NCBI GenBank assembly: GCA_022457155.1
Contig: JAJGOT010001116.1
Coordinates: forward strand, 1-64,000
Length of the DNA stretch: 64,000 nt
Source: Cladopsammia gracilis
Taxonomy: Eukaryota > Cnidaria > Anthozoa > Scleractinia > Dendrophylliidae
Direction of reading: 5' to 3'
The notes beneath the pieces were generated by a model. The model worked only from the letters and a program-made list of their open reading frames with translations, did no database searches and was not told where the DNA came from. Position 1 is the stretch's first letter; each line of letters opens with the position of its first letter. Below are positions 32,463 to 42,751 of this stretch, piece after piece. Made by a program: the position numbers and the translations under genes.

Positions 32463-33793
32463 AAGCCGAAAAACAACTTGCCAGCTAAAGAACGCCAAGC
32501 GATAGAAGAACTCAAAGATAACAAAGAAATAAATGTAAAGCGAGCTGACAAAGGCTCCACCACTGTCATTTTAAACAAACAAGACAAAATACACCAGGGG
32601 CAGACGCAACTGGACGTTGAAGAAAACTATAAACCCCTAGGAATACCCATGGTAGTAGAAACTGCACGAAGAGTCAAAGAACTCATAAAAGAACTCTACC
32701 AAGAAAACCACATCGATGAAATGACAAAAAAATGGCTATCCCTCACGCCAGACTCACCGAGAATACCAGAATTCTACACCCTCACAAAAATACACAAGCC
32801 AATCCCTGTTGGTCGACCTATCATATCAGGTTGTGAAGGACCTACAGAACGAATTTCATAATTTGTTGACAATCTTCTTCAGCCAATAGCTAAAGCACAG
32901 AAATCATATCTAAAGGATACAACACATTTCATAAATTTTATAGAAAACACAAAGGTCACAGAAAATACCGTCCTTGTCTCAATGGACGTAGCAAGCCTAT
33001 ATACTAACATCCCACAGGAGGAAGGAATAAACACTGTATGTTTAGCATACGAAAAATTCTACGGAGAGAGACCTCCTATACCAAGCAAATACCTCAGGGA
33101 AATGCTTAGGTTCATTCTCAAGGAGAATTCTTTTCAATTTAACGGGAAGAATTATCTCCAAACTCACGGCACCGCAATGGGAACGAAAATGGCAGTTGCC
33201 TTCGCAAATATCTTTATGTCTGCGGTCGAGACACGCCTTGTAAGTCATAGCCCCAACAAACCACTGGTCATGTGGAAAAGATATATTGACGATGTGTTCT
33301 CTTTATGGGACATAAGCAAAGAAGAAATAGGCTTATTCATTGAACTAGCAAACAACCATCACCCGACCATAAAATTCACGGCTGATATCTCAGAAACAGA
33401 AATCACTTTTCTGGATACATGTATATACAAGGGCGACAGATTTAAGAAAGAATCTATTCTTGATGTAAGAACACCCTTCAAACCGACAGAAACTTTCCAA
33501 TATACCCATTTTTCCTCTTGCCACCCTCCAGGGGTCAAGAAAGGATTTCGGATTTATCAAGGGCGAAGCCCTGAGGTTACTTAGAACTAACTCCTCAAAG
33601 ACAACTTTTGAGGAAAATATAAACCTCTTTAAACAAAGACTTCGTACAAGAGGTTACTCAGATAACCTCATAGATAAAACGCTCTCAGAAGTTAATCATC
33701 ACGAAAGAATGTCGGCTTTGAAAACCAAATCGAAAACAAACAAACAAACGAATATTACCGTTTGTAACAGAATACCGCCCTTCTGTGCCTAAT
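32463..33793 (+). pseudogene. PLE1: Penelope-like reverse transcriptase, 5' part
   Basis: 32478-32861 holds the RT1-RT2 region (RADKGSTTVI, FYTLTKIHKP, VGRPIISG). After a stop, 32982-33584 holds the palm: MDVASLYTNIPQEEG, HGTAMGTKMAVAFANIFM and the catalytic YIDDVFSLW. A frameshift follows HPPGVKKGF and the frame continues to PNL at 33793, where a piggyBac-type MITE is inserted. The PLE is 5' truncated at the inner end of the Mutator-like TIR. Confidence 0.88.
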
Positions 33794-33797
33794 TTAA

Positions 33798-35060
33798 CCC
33801 TATTCAGACGGGGGGAGGGGGGGGGGGGGGGGGCGGAAAGTGCCCTCGCCGACTTTGAACGTTTATAACTTCTAAGCCTTTCTACCTACAGCCTTCAAAC
33901 TTCTCGACTTTTCCTAAAATTTATCTGTGAACATTTTGGCAGAAAGTATGTTGTCAAAGACAATTTGACGTTGCCATGGCAACCACATTTTGACGGATGC
34001 TTTTTGCTCATTTTGATAGATAAGTATTTCCTCTGTTTATTTTATGTTATTCTGTTTTACACTGATCATTATTATGGATTTAAACACCAAACGATGCATT
34101 GTTGTCGTCCTTGATCCAAAATTAAAAAAGTAAGGAGGCGTTTCCATGGTAACCGTAGTTAAAGAGGCTTTTTTGTAGTACTTTCAAATTTCACTTTTTT
34201 CTACCATTTGTCGCATATTTTTTATTTTTGTTTTTTACTCTTTGCTTGATTTAAATGTTAATATTTTAATTTTGAACGATTTTGGGTAATTTTAGCGCAT
34301 ATTCCGTGCTCAGGATACGATATTCCAAATCCAAGATGGCGGATCCAAGATGGCGGATCCAAGATGCGAATCCAAGATGGCGGATCCAAGGTGGCGGCTC
34401 CAAAAAATATTCGAAATTATTTTATTTTTTTTTTAATGTTGTTTTTTCTTTTTTTTTTTGTTATTTTAGCTTTATTTATTCAAGTTATGTATTTTTTATG
34501 TATTTTTCATTTTCTCGCCTTTTGGACGTTTTCTTGCACATCTGACGTCATATTGACGTCATGATGACGTCACATTAACTGTCATGGTAACATAAAAAGT
34601 TGTTGTTATACAAATGTTTAAACAATTACAGATTAAGAAAAATTGATACTTCCCTTAGATTGCGGTTTAATTACAAAAATTAAAACATCAAATCAAATAT
34701 ATTTTTATGACGTCATGATGACGTCATCATGTTGCTACAAGTTACAAGTACCAATATATACATTAAAAATGTTTTCCAACATCATCAGAGAAAACATTAT
34801 TGTCATTATTCAAAACAATTTAGAGATAGGTACGGCAAACACTTTCTGTGAATGAACTGTCAATATATGACGTAATTATGACGTCATAGAAGTTGTCATG
34901 ACAACATAATTATGTCGATCGATAGAATTTCGGACATACAATGTCTCCTGAAAATTTGGTGTCCATACCTACTTTCCTGTAGAAGTTACGAAGGGGGGGG
35001 GGGGGGCGGAATCCGCCCCCCCGGTCTCAGAAGATCCAAAAAAGCCCGGTCTGAATAGGG
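33798..35060. mobile_element. piggyBac-type MITE inserted in PLE1
   Basis: CCCTATTCAGAC starts right after TTAA (33794-33797), and the end GTCTGAATAGGG is followed by TTAA (35061-35064). Removing the insert and one TTAA restores the PLE1 reading frame across the junction, a direct proof of the insertion and its TTAA target. It contains long G and C tracts near each end, four GATGGCGGATCC-type units (34335-34395) and clusters of TGACGTCA (34544-34575, 34709-34730, 34868-34885). Non-coding. Confidence 0.92.
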
Positions 35061-35257
35061 TTAAAAACCATTTTAATGAACAAGTGGTATATTATAGAAA
35101 GGCAACCATTATTGAAAGAAATATTCAAGGAGCCTCCCATAATCTCCTACAGAAAGGGGGCATAGAGAAAGAATAATTCTATAAATGGCTAAACACAGCA
35201 TAAAAAAACCTCCTGTCAGTTAAAGAGATTTATATCCCAAAGATCATAGAACCAAAA
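34427..35257 (+). repeat. Direct repeat flanking PLE2, left copy
   Basis: About 831 bp covering the right half of the MITE plus the PLE1 tail, ending exactly where PLE2 starts. The right copy is 38320-39154. Differences are few: one or two substitutions (AAATCAAATA against AAAACAAATA), homopolymer lengths and AGATCATAG against AGATCAAAG. Confidence 0.9.
35061..35257 (+). pseudogene. PLE1 continuation
   Basis: The frame resumes KTILMNKWYIIERQPLLKEI, then KEPPIISYRKG, the segment leading to the endonuclease linker. It stops shortly after, and PLE2 begins at 35258. The same segment is found again at 38958-39154. Confidence 0.8.
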
Positions 35258-38200
35258 GTGATAAAAATAAGTAGACAGGCCTACACGACTCTCGCGCACG
35301 TGTTTTAGCCGTTTTTATAGTTTTGATCTCACGAGTATATCTTTGAGCGACCCACCCCTTTTGTACGATATTAGAGGAGGTTCTTTGTATATTTCTTTGA
35401 GCAATGGTTGTTGTTCTATTAAATGCCAGTTTTTCATGAGTATTTGTTTTAGGTTAGGTACTGATGGGTGGTATTGCGTAAAAAAAGGCAGGATTCTTTT
35501 GTTTGTCGTAGGTTTAGGTTGGTGGGCCTGTTTTCTATTTTCGAAAATCACTTTAGAGAGAGTATTTTTGACTAGATTTTTTGGGTAACCTCTCTCGGTA
35601 AGGCGGGATTCGAAATGTTTGATTTTTTCCTCAAATACTGTTTTAGAGGAATTAGTTCTAAGCAGTCTGAGTGCCTCTCCTTTGATGAATCCCTTCTTAA
35701 CTCCTGGTGGGTGACACGAGGAGAAATGTGTGTACTGAAATGTTTCAGTTGGCTTGTAGTGGGTCTGTATATCAAGTACTGATTCTTTTTTGAATCGTTC
35801 GCCTTTGTAAACGCTTGTGTCCAGGAAAGTAGTTTCTGTTTCTGAAATTTCGAGAAGACCAGACCCGCCGAAGAGACTTGCCTAGAAAACGCCGCTACAG
35901 CGAAATGCTTGAACCAGAAGTCCTGATTGAGCGGAGTGAGAAGGCCATTAAGGCCCTTGAAATACATTCAGACAGCAAAACTTGCCCTAAGACCCTACAG
36001 TACAGGGCACGTGCTCGAATCAGAGCGGACAAGGACTTAAAAGAAGATATCAAACGCATTCGCAGCCAAGCAGAACAAGGGATCGTAGGAGCTCTCACCA
36101 GATTTCATTACCGACAAATAGAAAAGCATAGAATCGCTTTAAAAAGTCAAAAACGACCTCTAGCTCCATTGGGCACGAAAGCGGCCCATGGTACTGCTGT
36201 TAATAAGGTTCATTCGAAAAGAGCATCGCACTCGGCGACTAGTGAAACAAATGTAAAACAATCTGTAACTAAGTTAGCCGAGAACATCCAGGATAAATTC
36301 AATGAATTCAACAAACTGCTGTTAAACTTTCAACAGTCTTTCAATAAAGACGTTAAACAGTATATATGTCTGTTACCTGAACTCCATAACATTAACAAGG
36401 GTGAACGGGTTTACAAAAAGCAAAACATTGCTAACATAAAACGAAAAGAACGCAAAAAAGACAAGCGTACACATCTCTCAAACGAGACCCTCAGCAAAAA
36501 TAGAAAACATATAAAAAATCTCTCAAATAAAGAACTGTCAAACGACCAAATTAACCTTGTGTCGAAAGGACTTAAATTCATTCCTACACCCGCTACGAAC
36601 GATAATCTCATTAGACGCCAGCTCTTGCACGATTTTCAGAATTTTGCAAGACGAATGCGCCTACAATACATATTTCACGGGCAAAATAATGAACCACATC
36701 CTTTCCACGTTAAATCTAACTGGGTACCACCAGTACAGCCATCAGTTGCTTTAGAGAGCTATCTAGAAAGGGTGAAATTCGAACTCGCAGAAATACATAT
36801 CACAAAGCCAAATAATAATCTACCTTCAGCCGAACGCAAAGCGCTAGGGCTCTTAAAAAACAACACAGACATAAACATCAGGAAAGCTGACAAAGGAACC
36901 ACAACTGTGTTCATGAGCCTAGCCGACAAGAGAAATGAAGGGCTAATTCAATTAGAGAACAGAGAAAACTACAGGCCTCTTGTAGGACCTATGGTTGAAG
37001 AGACATCACGTAAAGTACAACAATTGATTAATGAACTTCACGATAAACACCACATTGACGAAATGACTAAAAAATGGCTTTGTCACTGACTCCAAACCCA
37101 CCTCGAATTCCGATATTCTACACCCTTACGAAAATCCACAAACCGAGCCCGGTCGGCAGACCAATTATTTCGGGAGTTTCAGGCCCAACAGAGAAATTAT
37201 CAGCTTTTGTTGATAAACTACTCCAGCCGATAGCACAACAACTAAAGTCATATCTCAAAGATACAACTGACTTTATTAACTTCATTGAAAGAACTAAAGT
37301 TCCAGAGAACGCAATCCTTGAATCAATGGACGTAACGAGCCTATATACTAACATCCCACAAGAGGAGGGAATCCGTACAATATGCGAAGCATACGGCACT
37401 TTCTATAAAGACACACCTCCAATTCCCACGCATTTACTTGTACAGGCTCTCAGGCTAATATTACAGGAAAACTCGTTCCAGTTTTGCGGTAAAAATTACC
37501 TACAAACGCACGGAACCGCCATGGGCACTAAAATGGCAGTCGCTTTTGCCAATATATTAATGGGCAAAGTCGAAACAGAAATCCTTAGCCTCAGCACATT
37601 CAAACCTCTCGTTTGGAAACGATTCATTGACGATATTTTCTCAATCTGGGACACCAACAGAGAGGATTTAACTCAGTTCATTGTTCAAGCGAATAACCAT
37701 CACCCTACTATCAAGTTTACGGCTGAAATTTCAGAAACAGAAACTACTTTCCTGGACACAAGCGTTTACAAAGGCGAACGATTCAAAAAAAGAATCAGTA
37801 CTTGATATACAGATCCACTACAAGCCAACTGAAACATTTCAGTACACACATTTCTCCTCGTGTCACCCACCAGGAGTTAAGAAGGGCTTCATCAAAGGAG
37901 AGGCACTCAGACTGCTTAGAACTAATTCCTCTAAAACAGTATTTGAGGAAAAAATCAAACATTTCGAATCACGCCTTACCGAGAGAGGTTACCCAAAAAA
38001 TCTAGTCAAAAATACTCTCTCTGAAGTGATTTTCGAAAATAGAAAACAGGTCCTCCAACCTAAACCTACGACAAACAAAAGAATCCTGCCTTTTGTTACG
38101 CAATACCACCCATCAGTACCTAACCTAAAACAAATACTCATGAAAAACTGGCATTTAATAGAACAACAACCATTGCTCAAAGAAGTATACAAAGAACCTC

Positions 38201-38319
38201 CTCTAATATCGTACAAAAGGGGTAGGTCGCTCAAAGATATACTCGTGAGATCAAAACTATAAAAACGGCTAAAACACGTGCGCGAGAGTCGTGTAGGCCT
38301 GTCTACTTATTTTTATCAC
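35258..38319 (+). mobile_element. PLE2: Penelope-like element with inverted 5' fragment
   Basis: Starts GTGATAAAAATAAGTAGACA and ends with its exact complement. The first 600 bases (35258-35859) are an inverted copy of its own 3' end (about 37725-38319), an arrangement well known for PLEs. The coding part runs 35878-38262 and is described separately. The 3' coding end stops after the SLKDILVRSKL segment, so no GIY-YIG domain is present. Confidence 0.85.
35878..38262 (+). pseudogene. PLE2 reverse transcriptase ORF, twice frameshifted
   Basis: Frame 1 (35878-37089, 403 codons) covers a basic N-terminal domain, a helical region and the early RT region (FVPTPA-like block, IRKADKGTTTV). Frame 2 (37074-37805) covers FYTLTKIHKP, MDVTSLYTNIPQEEG, HGTAMGTKMAVAFANI and the catalytic FIDDIFSIWD. 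Frame 3 (to 38262) covers the thumb (HYKPTETFQYTHFSSCHPPG) to a stop. Shifts near 37080 and at an A-run near 37790 break it. The endonuclease domain is absent. The catalytic Asp pair is kept. Confidence 0.9.
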
Positions 38320-39154
38320 TTTTTTTTAATGTTGTTTTTTCTTTTTTTTTTTGTTATTTTAGCTTTATTTATTCAAGTTATGTATTTTTTATGTATTTTT
38401 CATTTTCTCGCCTTTTGGACGTTTTCTTGCACATCTGACGTCATATTGACGTCATGATGACGTCACATTAACTGTCATGGTAACATAAAAAGTTGTTGTT
38501 ATACAAATGTTTAAACAATTACAGATTAAGAAAAATTGATACTTCCCTTAGATTGCGGTTTAATTACAAAAATTAAAACATCAAAACAAATATATTTTTA
38601 TGACGTCATGATGACGTCATCATGTTGCTACAAGTTACAAGTACCAATATATACATTAAAAATGTTTTCCAACATCATCAGAGAAAACATTATTGTCATT
38701 ATTCAAAACAATTTAGAGATAGGTACGGCAAACACTTTCTGTGAATGAACTGTCAATATATGACGTAATTATGACGTCATAGAAGTTGTCATGACAACAT
38801 AATTATGTCGATCGATAGAATTTCGGACATACAATGTCTCCTGAAAATTTGGTGTCCATACCTACTTTCCTGTAGAAGTTACGAAGGGGGGGGGGGGGGG
38901 GGCGGAATCCGCCCCCCCCGGTCTCAGAAGATCCAAAAAAGCCCGGTCTGAATAGGGTTAAAAACCATTTTAATGAACAAGTGGTATATTATAGAAAGGC
39001 AACCATTATTGAAAGAAATATTCAAGGAGCCTCCCATAATCTCCTACAGAAAGGGGGCATAGAGAAAGAATAATTCTATAAATGGCTAAACACAGCATAA
39101 AAAAAACCTCCTGTCAGTTAAAGAGATTTATATCCCAAAGATCAAAGAACCAAA
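38320..39154 (+). repeat. Direct repeat flanking PLE2, right copy
   Basis: Nearly identical to 34427-35257: the right half of the piggyBac-type MITE (to 38957) followed by the PLE1 tail (38958-39154). The G tract is longer than in the left copy, as expected from slippage. It reads as a very long target-site duplication made when PLE2 inserted. Confidence 0.9.
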
Positions 39155-39670
39155 GAGTCACACAATATCAAGCATGCAAAACAAATAGATAATAGTGACT
39201 TGTCACAATTCCATTTTGGTGATCCAAGGGAATTTCTTGGGAAAACTATTCTAAAGGCTTTTTTATACACTTTGCGACTAGCGGGAGTCGTGTTTGGCCT
39301 GTCCCTTTTATAATACTGGTAAACACTGTGAGTTACGTTCGTGTTGCAGTTATAGTTTTGAATTTGTTTTCGTTCAGAACATTAGAATGAATATTGACTT
39401 GACCCGTACGAACTTTTTACCACTGATATCATAAGTTATGTAATGCGATGTAAAAACAAGGAGTAACGGTAATCGATGTTTTTTAAAGTTAATGTTTGCA
39501 CGCTTACGTGAGTTCGAGCCAGTTGATTACGCGGCTTTGCTGGTCATGAATGTGTGTGTGTGTGTGGGAAATGGGATTTGTGATCCCGGACCCTTCATGC
39601 TCAGTAACTAGTATCGGGTGAAGTAGAAATTGCTTAAAAATTAGTTCTCCTTGGCCATCGTAGCTTAATA
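39155..39670. pseudogene. Decayed PLE1 3' region
   Basis: Continues from the PLE1 tail with stops in all frames. A stretch near 39250-39310 encodes RLFYTLCD and ESCLACPFYN, resembling the Cys-bearing linker before the GIY-YIG domain. A GT dinucleotide run is at 39551-39566. The call is tentative. Confidence 0.35.
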
Positions 39671-40028
39671 AGAAATAGCACACAAACTGCAGTGACAAAC
39701 ATGACAATAAAACGTATGTTGGAAAACAAAATATTAACTTGACGTTTCGTATGTTACATACGAATGTAAAATGGAAAATGCTTCTTGAGGCATGGCTGAT
39801 ACCTCCGGCTCCTCATGACAGGGATAGCCCACACCTTTCCCTTCCCAGTACTTCAAATGCTCTGGTGTATAATAACTCATTGCTTCCGGTGTAAATTGCA
39901 AGTGGGTGGGACGTTAAGTTTTTTTCGACTTTTTACGCCTAGCGGTTAATTTTTTTCAAGTTAATATTTTGTTTTCCAACACGCGTTTCATTGTCATGTT
40001 TGTCACTGCAGTTTGTGTGCTATTTCTT
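39671..40028. repeat. Inverted PLE 3' ends with hammerhead remnant
   Basis: AGAAATAGCACACAAACTGC at the left is mirrored by GCAGTTTGTGTGCTATTTCT at the right (358 bp in total). The minus strand at 39738-39765 carries CGTATG..CATACGAAACGTC, the stem II to stem III part of a PLE hammerhead, without a good CUGA strand. Sequence 39987-40028 resembles the PLE tail at 12133-12175. Confidence 0.55.
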
Positions 40029-40241
40029 AGAAAATGCTTTATCTGAGAACATGAAAGGCGAATGCAAGTTGAAAGTTAATTTTATTTTTTTTTTTTTGCA
40101 GAAGTCATAAAGAATTTTTTTTTTTTTCCATCCGCATTTTATCATCCGCATTTTGTTATCCGCATTTTATTATCCGCCATCCGCCATCCGCCATACGTCA
40201 TCCGCCATTCGGTCCTCGTTTTACAGACACCCGTCGAGTGG

Positions 40242-41082
40242 CGTGGTCAAAGTTATTCTGAGTTTTTATCGAGATGATGACAAAGGATCGGCATTCGAAT
40301 AACACATAAGTCGCATACCGTTTGACACGACAAAGCACAATTCAATGGACATATAATCAAACAGTAAGCGGAAAGTTTGGACTCGGTGAGATTGATTTAA
40401 AGTTGTTCCGATTAGAGAAGATCGACGGGAAAGCTGTTACAAAGGCTCAGTTGGAAATGGAGCTACCTTTTCTATTAAATGGGAAGTGCGACAAGTGATG
40501 GTGGTATGGTGTGTATTTTGTTTCGTCATTTTATCCTAGCACGCGAACGCGGGTTGACCCAGGGATTGACCACACGAGCCCTTTTCAGTGTTAGATTAAA
40601 TGAGTAAGATTTCTGATAACACTAAAACCTGTATTAAGCAGACTCCAAAGTAAGTGGACACACCGTATTTTATTGGACACAAGCATCAGTGAGTTTCGAT
40701 TTTTTTCCCTTCCTATACTCTCTGTGTACGATCCTGTATCAAACAGACATCTTTAATACTGACGATCCTTATTACGGTTTTGGAAGCTATCTTGACAGGT
40801 GAGAAATTATGGTTTTTGTATGAGAATCTAATGTCGAATAATTTTCGTAAAGCGGCTGTTCTTAGTCCAATCCCGAAAACGCTTTCACTCTGGTCATTCT
40901 CTTGGCCTTTAAAGTAACCTTATCTTAACTTTGCAAATTTAAAAGCCTTACTGATATACGTAATTTCCTACTTGTCAAGCTAAATCACTTGATAAGATCA
41001 ATGAATGAAAATATTGAAATGAACCGATTTCCGACAGCGTGACCCAGTTAAAAAAGAAAAACATAAAACTTTCTCATACAAG
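40242..41082. other. Sequence of the host unit, no clear gene
   Basis: Across the empty Mutator target the frame would read on into a short protein-like stretch (ILSFYRDDDKGSAFE), then stops follow. No known motif. It may belong to a dead gene of the 11-kb unit. Confidence 0.25.
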
Positions 41083-41186
41083 CATAGGGAACCCACGCGT
41101 TTATTTAGAATAATCATGGAATAAAGTTACAAATGGACTTACGTGATGTTGTGTTTCAATCCAAATGTGCTGTTGAATAACTGAAA

Positions 41187-41381
41187 TCAGCTTATGCCGG
41201 GATTTATAGCAGCCACAACGGTCCGATCAATTTCGAAACGATCGTGTCTGTTATTTTTAAATGGTCTCGCATTTCGCCGTCTGTTATTAAAGTTTAACTT
41301 GTCAGCCGTCATGCGGCATGGTGTCGTATTTCGGCGTCTGGAAATAGGGAGAAGAGAAAATTGACAAGGGACGAAACTCAT
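41187..41381 (-). CDS. Small basic ORF in the left arm
   Basis: 64 codons; the last 38 or so (KLNFNNRRRNARPFKNNRHD, then ending AINPGIS) are the same as in the frame at 42390-42536. The region is rich in Arg and Asn, suggesting nucleic-acid binding. It could be the C-terminus of an element protein duplicated in both arms. Confidence 0.3.
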   Translation of the reverse strand: MSFVPCQFSLLPISRRRNTTPCRMTADKLNFNNRRRNARPFKNNRHDRFEIDRTVVAAINPGIS

Positions 41382-41949
41382 TTGAGAACAAATTTCTTCA
41401 GAAGCCGTTCCGTCTCTTAACCGTCGGAATTAAGCTCAAAAACCACACTGAGTAGTATCTGAAAGGTTGAAGTTGATGTCAGACCGTTTATTTCCCTTGG
41501 AAAAGTCGTTATTCATCCGTGGAATAAACAGAAATCTTTAGCTCCTTTATCGTAGCATGAATGACTTAACTTGAGTGGACCGGAAGTTGGCATACACGTT
41601 GTGACGTTGTGTTCATCAATCAATATCTTTTGTTTAAGTGACGTTTTCCACACGCTAAATACATGCTAGAATATTTGTCGCGCGCTACGTTCTTGGTTTT
41701 CTCGCGTGTAATTTATTTGCTTTCGCGGGGCTTCTTTTCCTTCTTGATGCACGCTCTGCGTTTAAATATTCGATTTTCAGTCGTCTATAACAGAATATCC
41801 AAGTTAGAGTTTGCCATTGTTTTTGAAATGTGACCGCAAATACACCTTCGGCGGGAGTAAAAATGTAAGTAGAATTTTTAAATATGTTATCTTTCCTGTC
41901 ACGTTCCAAATCTATCAAATGCGGGCATTATCTCAGAGATTTTTTGTGT

Positions 41950-42063
41950 TATTACTGGGTCCTAAATCTGTGCCAACAGAACGCTCTAGATCTGATTCTT
42001 CAGGGGCATAACGCCTTCATCACAGGAGAAGCTGGTACGGGCAAGTCGTACTTGTTAGCCTGA
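41950..42063 (+). pseudogene. PIF1-like helicase fragment with Walker A
   Basis: The frame reads NALDLILQGHNAFITGEAGT followed by GKSYLLA and a TGA stop at 42061. GEAGTGKS is the Walker A loop in the form typical of PIF1-family DNA helicases, with the usual preceding AL..I..G.N.FITG. No further helicase motifs follow, so it is a short remnant or a single exon. PIF1-like helicases occur in host genomes, Helitrons and some large DNA transposons. Confidence 0.6.
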
Positions 42064-42389
42064 CCTAAATAAATCTCATGCCCATGTATCAAATAAAAGT
42101 AATTTTATTTTCTCTTATTTATAAAGGAACGTTAAAAGAAGTTGTAGCTTTCTACTTACCAGTGAACAACATTGAATCCGCCGTTACGTTATCGGTCGCG
42201 GTCGCGCGAATCTTGTGATATGAGCTTTCGAGTACCTCGCGCATTGCGTGGGTGACGTGGTCCACTCAACTTCAGTCACTGATATGTCGAAACAACCTCT
42301 GGAGTTTCGACCCTTGTCACTCTCTGTCTCTCTCTTAACCGTTAAAAATTGAAACTCTTAATTTAATTAATAACAAACGGTTACGTGAT

Positions 42390-42536
42390 ATGCCGCATGA
42401 CGGCGAAATGCAAGACGCTGACAAGTTAAACTTTAATAACAGACGGCGAAATGCGAGACCATTTAAAAATAACAGACACGATCGTTTCGAAATTGATCGG
42501 ACCGTTGTGGCTGCTATAAATCCCGGCATAAGCTGA
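42390..42536 (+). CDS. Small basic ORF in the right arm
   Basis: 48 codons starting MPHDGEMQ and ending in the same INPGIS stop as the left-arm frame. Conservation of the frame in both inverted arms may reflect recent duplication and not selection. Confidence 0.3.
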   Translation: MPHDGEMQDADKLNFNNRRRNARPFKNNRHDRFEIDRTVVAAINPGIS

Positions 42537-42751
42537 TTTCAGTTATTCAACAGCACATTTGGATTGAAACACAACATCACGTAAGTCCATTTGTAACTTT
42601 ATTCCATGATTATTCTAAATAAACGCGTGGGTTCCCTATGATACAAGCGCATGAGTATAGGCTACCAGTGTAGCCTTTTGTTAACTGACAATTGGCCGAA
42701 AAAATAGTAGTTAACTGACAATTGGGTACCCCCATTAGCACCCTCATTTAG

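Larger units (their letters stand above)
32250..40231. mobile_element. Mutator-like 8-kb unit, TIRs with GGCGGAT tandem
   Basis: Left TIR (32250-32462) and right TIR (about 40028-40231) are inverted: GGTGTCTGTAAAACGAGGAC, then GGCGGAT repeats, AAAATGCGGAT repeats, an A-run and CGCCTTTCATGTTCTCAGAT. The target sequence CGTCGAGTG(G) is present on both sides (32241-32250 and 40232-40241), a 9-10-bp duplication as in Mutator-like elements. The left array is longer than the right one. The interior holds PLEs and a MITE; no MULE transposase is seen. Confidence 0.65.
41083..42641. mobile_element. Inverted-repeat unit with coding arms and a helicase fragment
   Basis: The left arm (41083-41318) and right arm (42391-42641) are inverted copies of about 240 bp. 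AGCATAGGGAACCCACGCGT is mirrored by ACGCGTGGGTTCCCTAT. Both arms carry the same coding-like end: minus strand 41187-41381 and plus strand 42390-42536 end in RTVVAAINPGIS with a shared Arg/Asn-rich segment before it. The centre holds the PIF1-like fragment at 41950-42063. The unit type is unknown. Confidence 0.5.
31707..42745. mobile_element. 11-kb composite unit with 6-bp target duplication
   Basis: The left end GAGGGTGCTGATGGGG and right end CCCCCATTAGCACCCTC are inverted, and ATTTAG flanks both sides (31701-31706 and 42746-42751). Just inside each end are repeats of GTTAACTGACAATTG. The interior is a pile of nested elements. The outer unit's own genes may include the PIF1-like fragment near 42000. 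The superfamily is unknown; 6-bp duplications are known for Polintons among others. Confidence 0.5.

Noticed and set aside
35315..35967. Minus-strand frames with PLE-like sequence
   Set aside because: They are the inverted 5' copy of the PLE2 3' end, not a separate gene.
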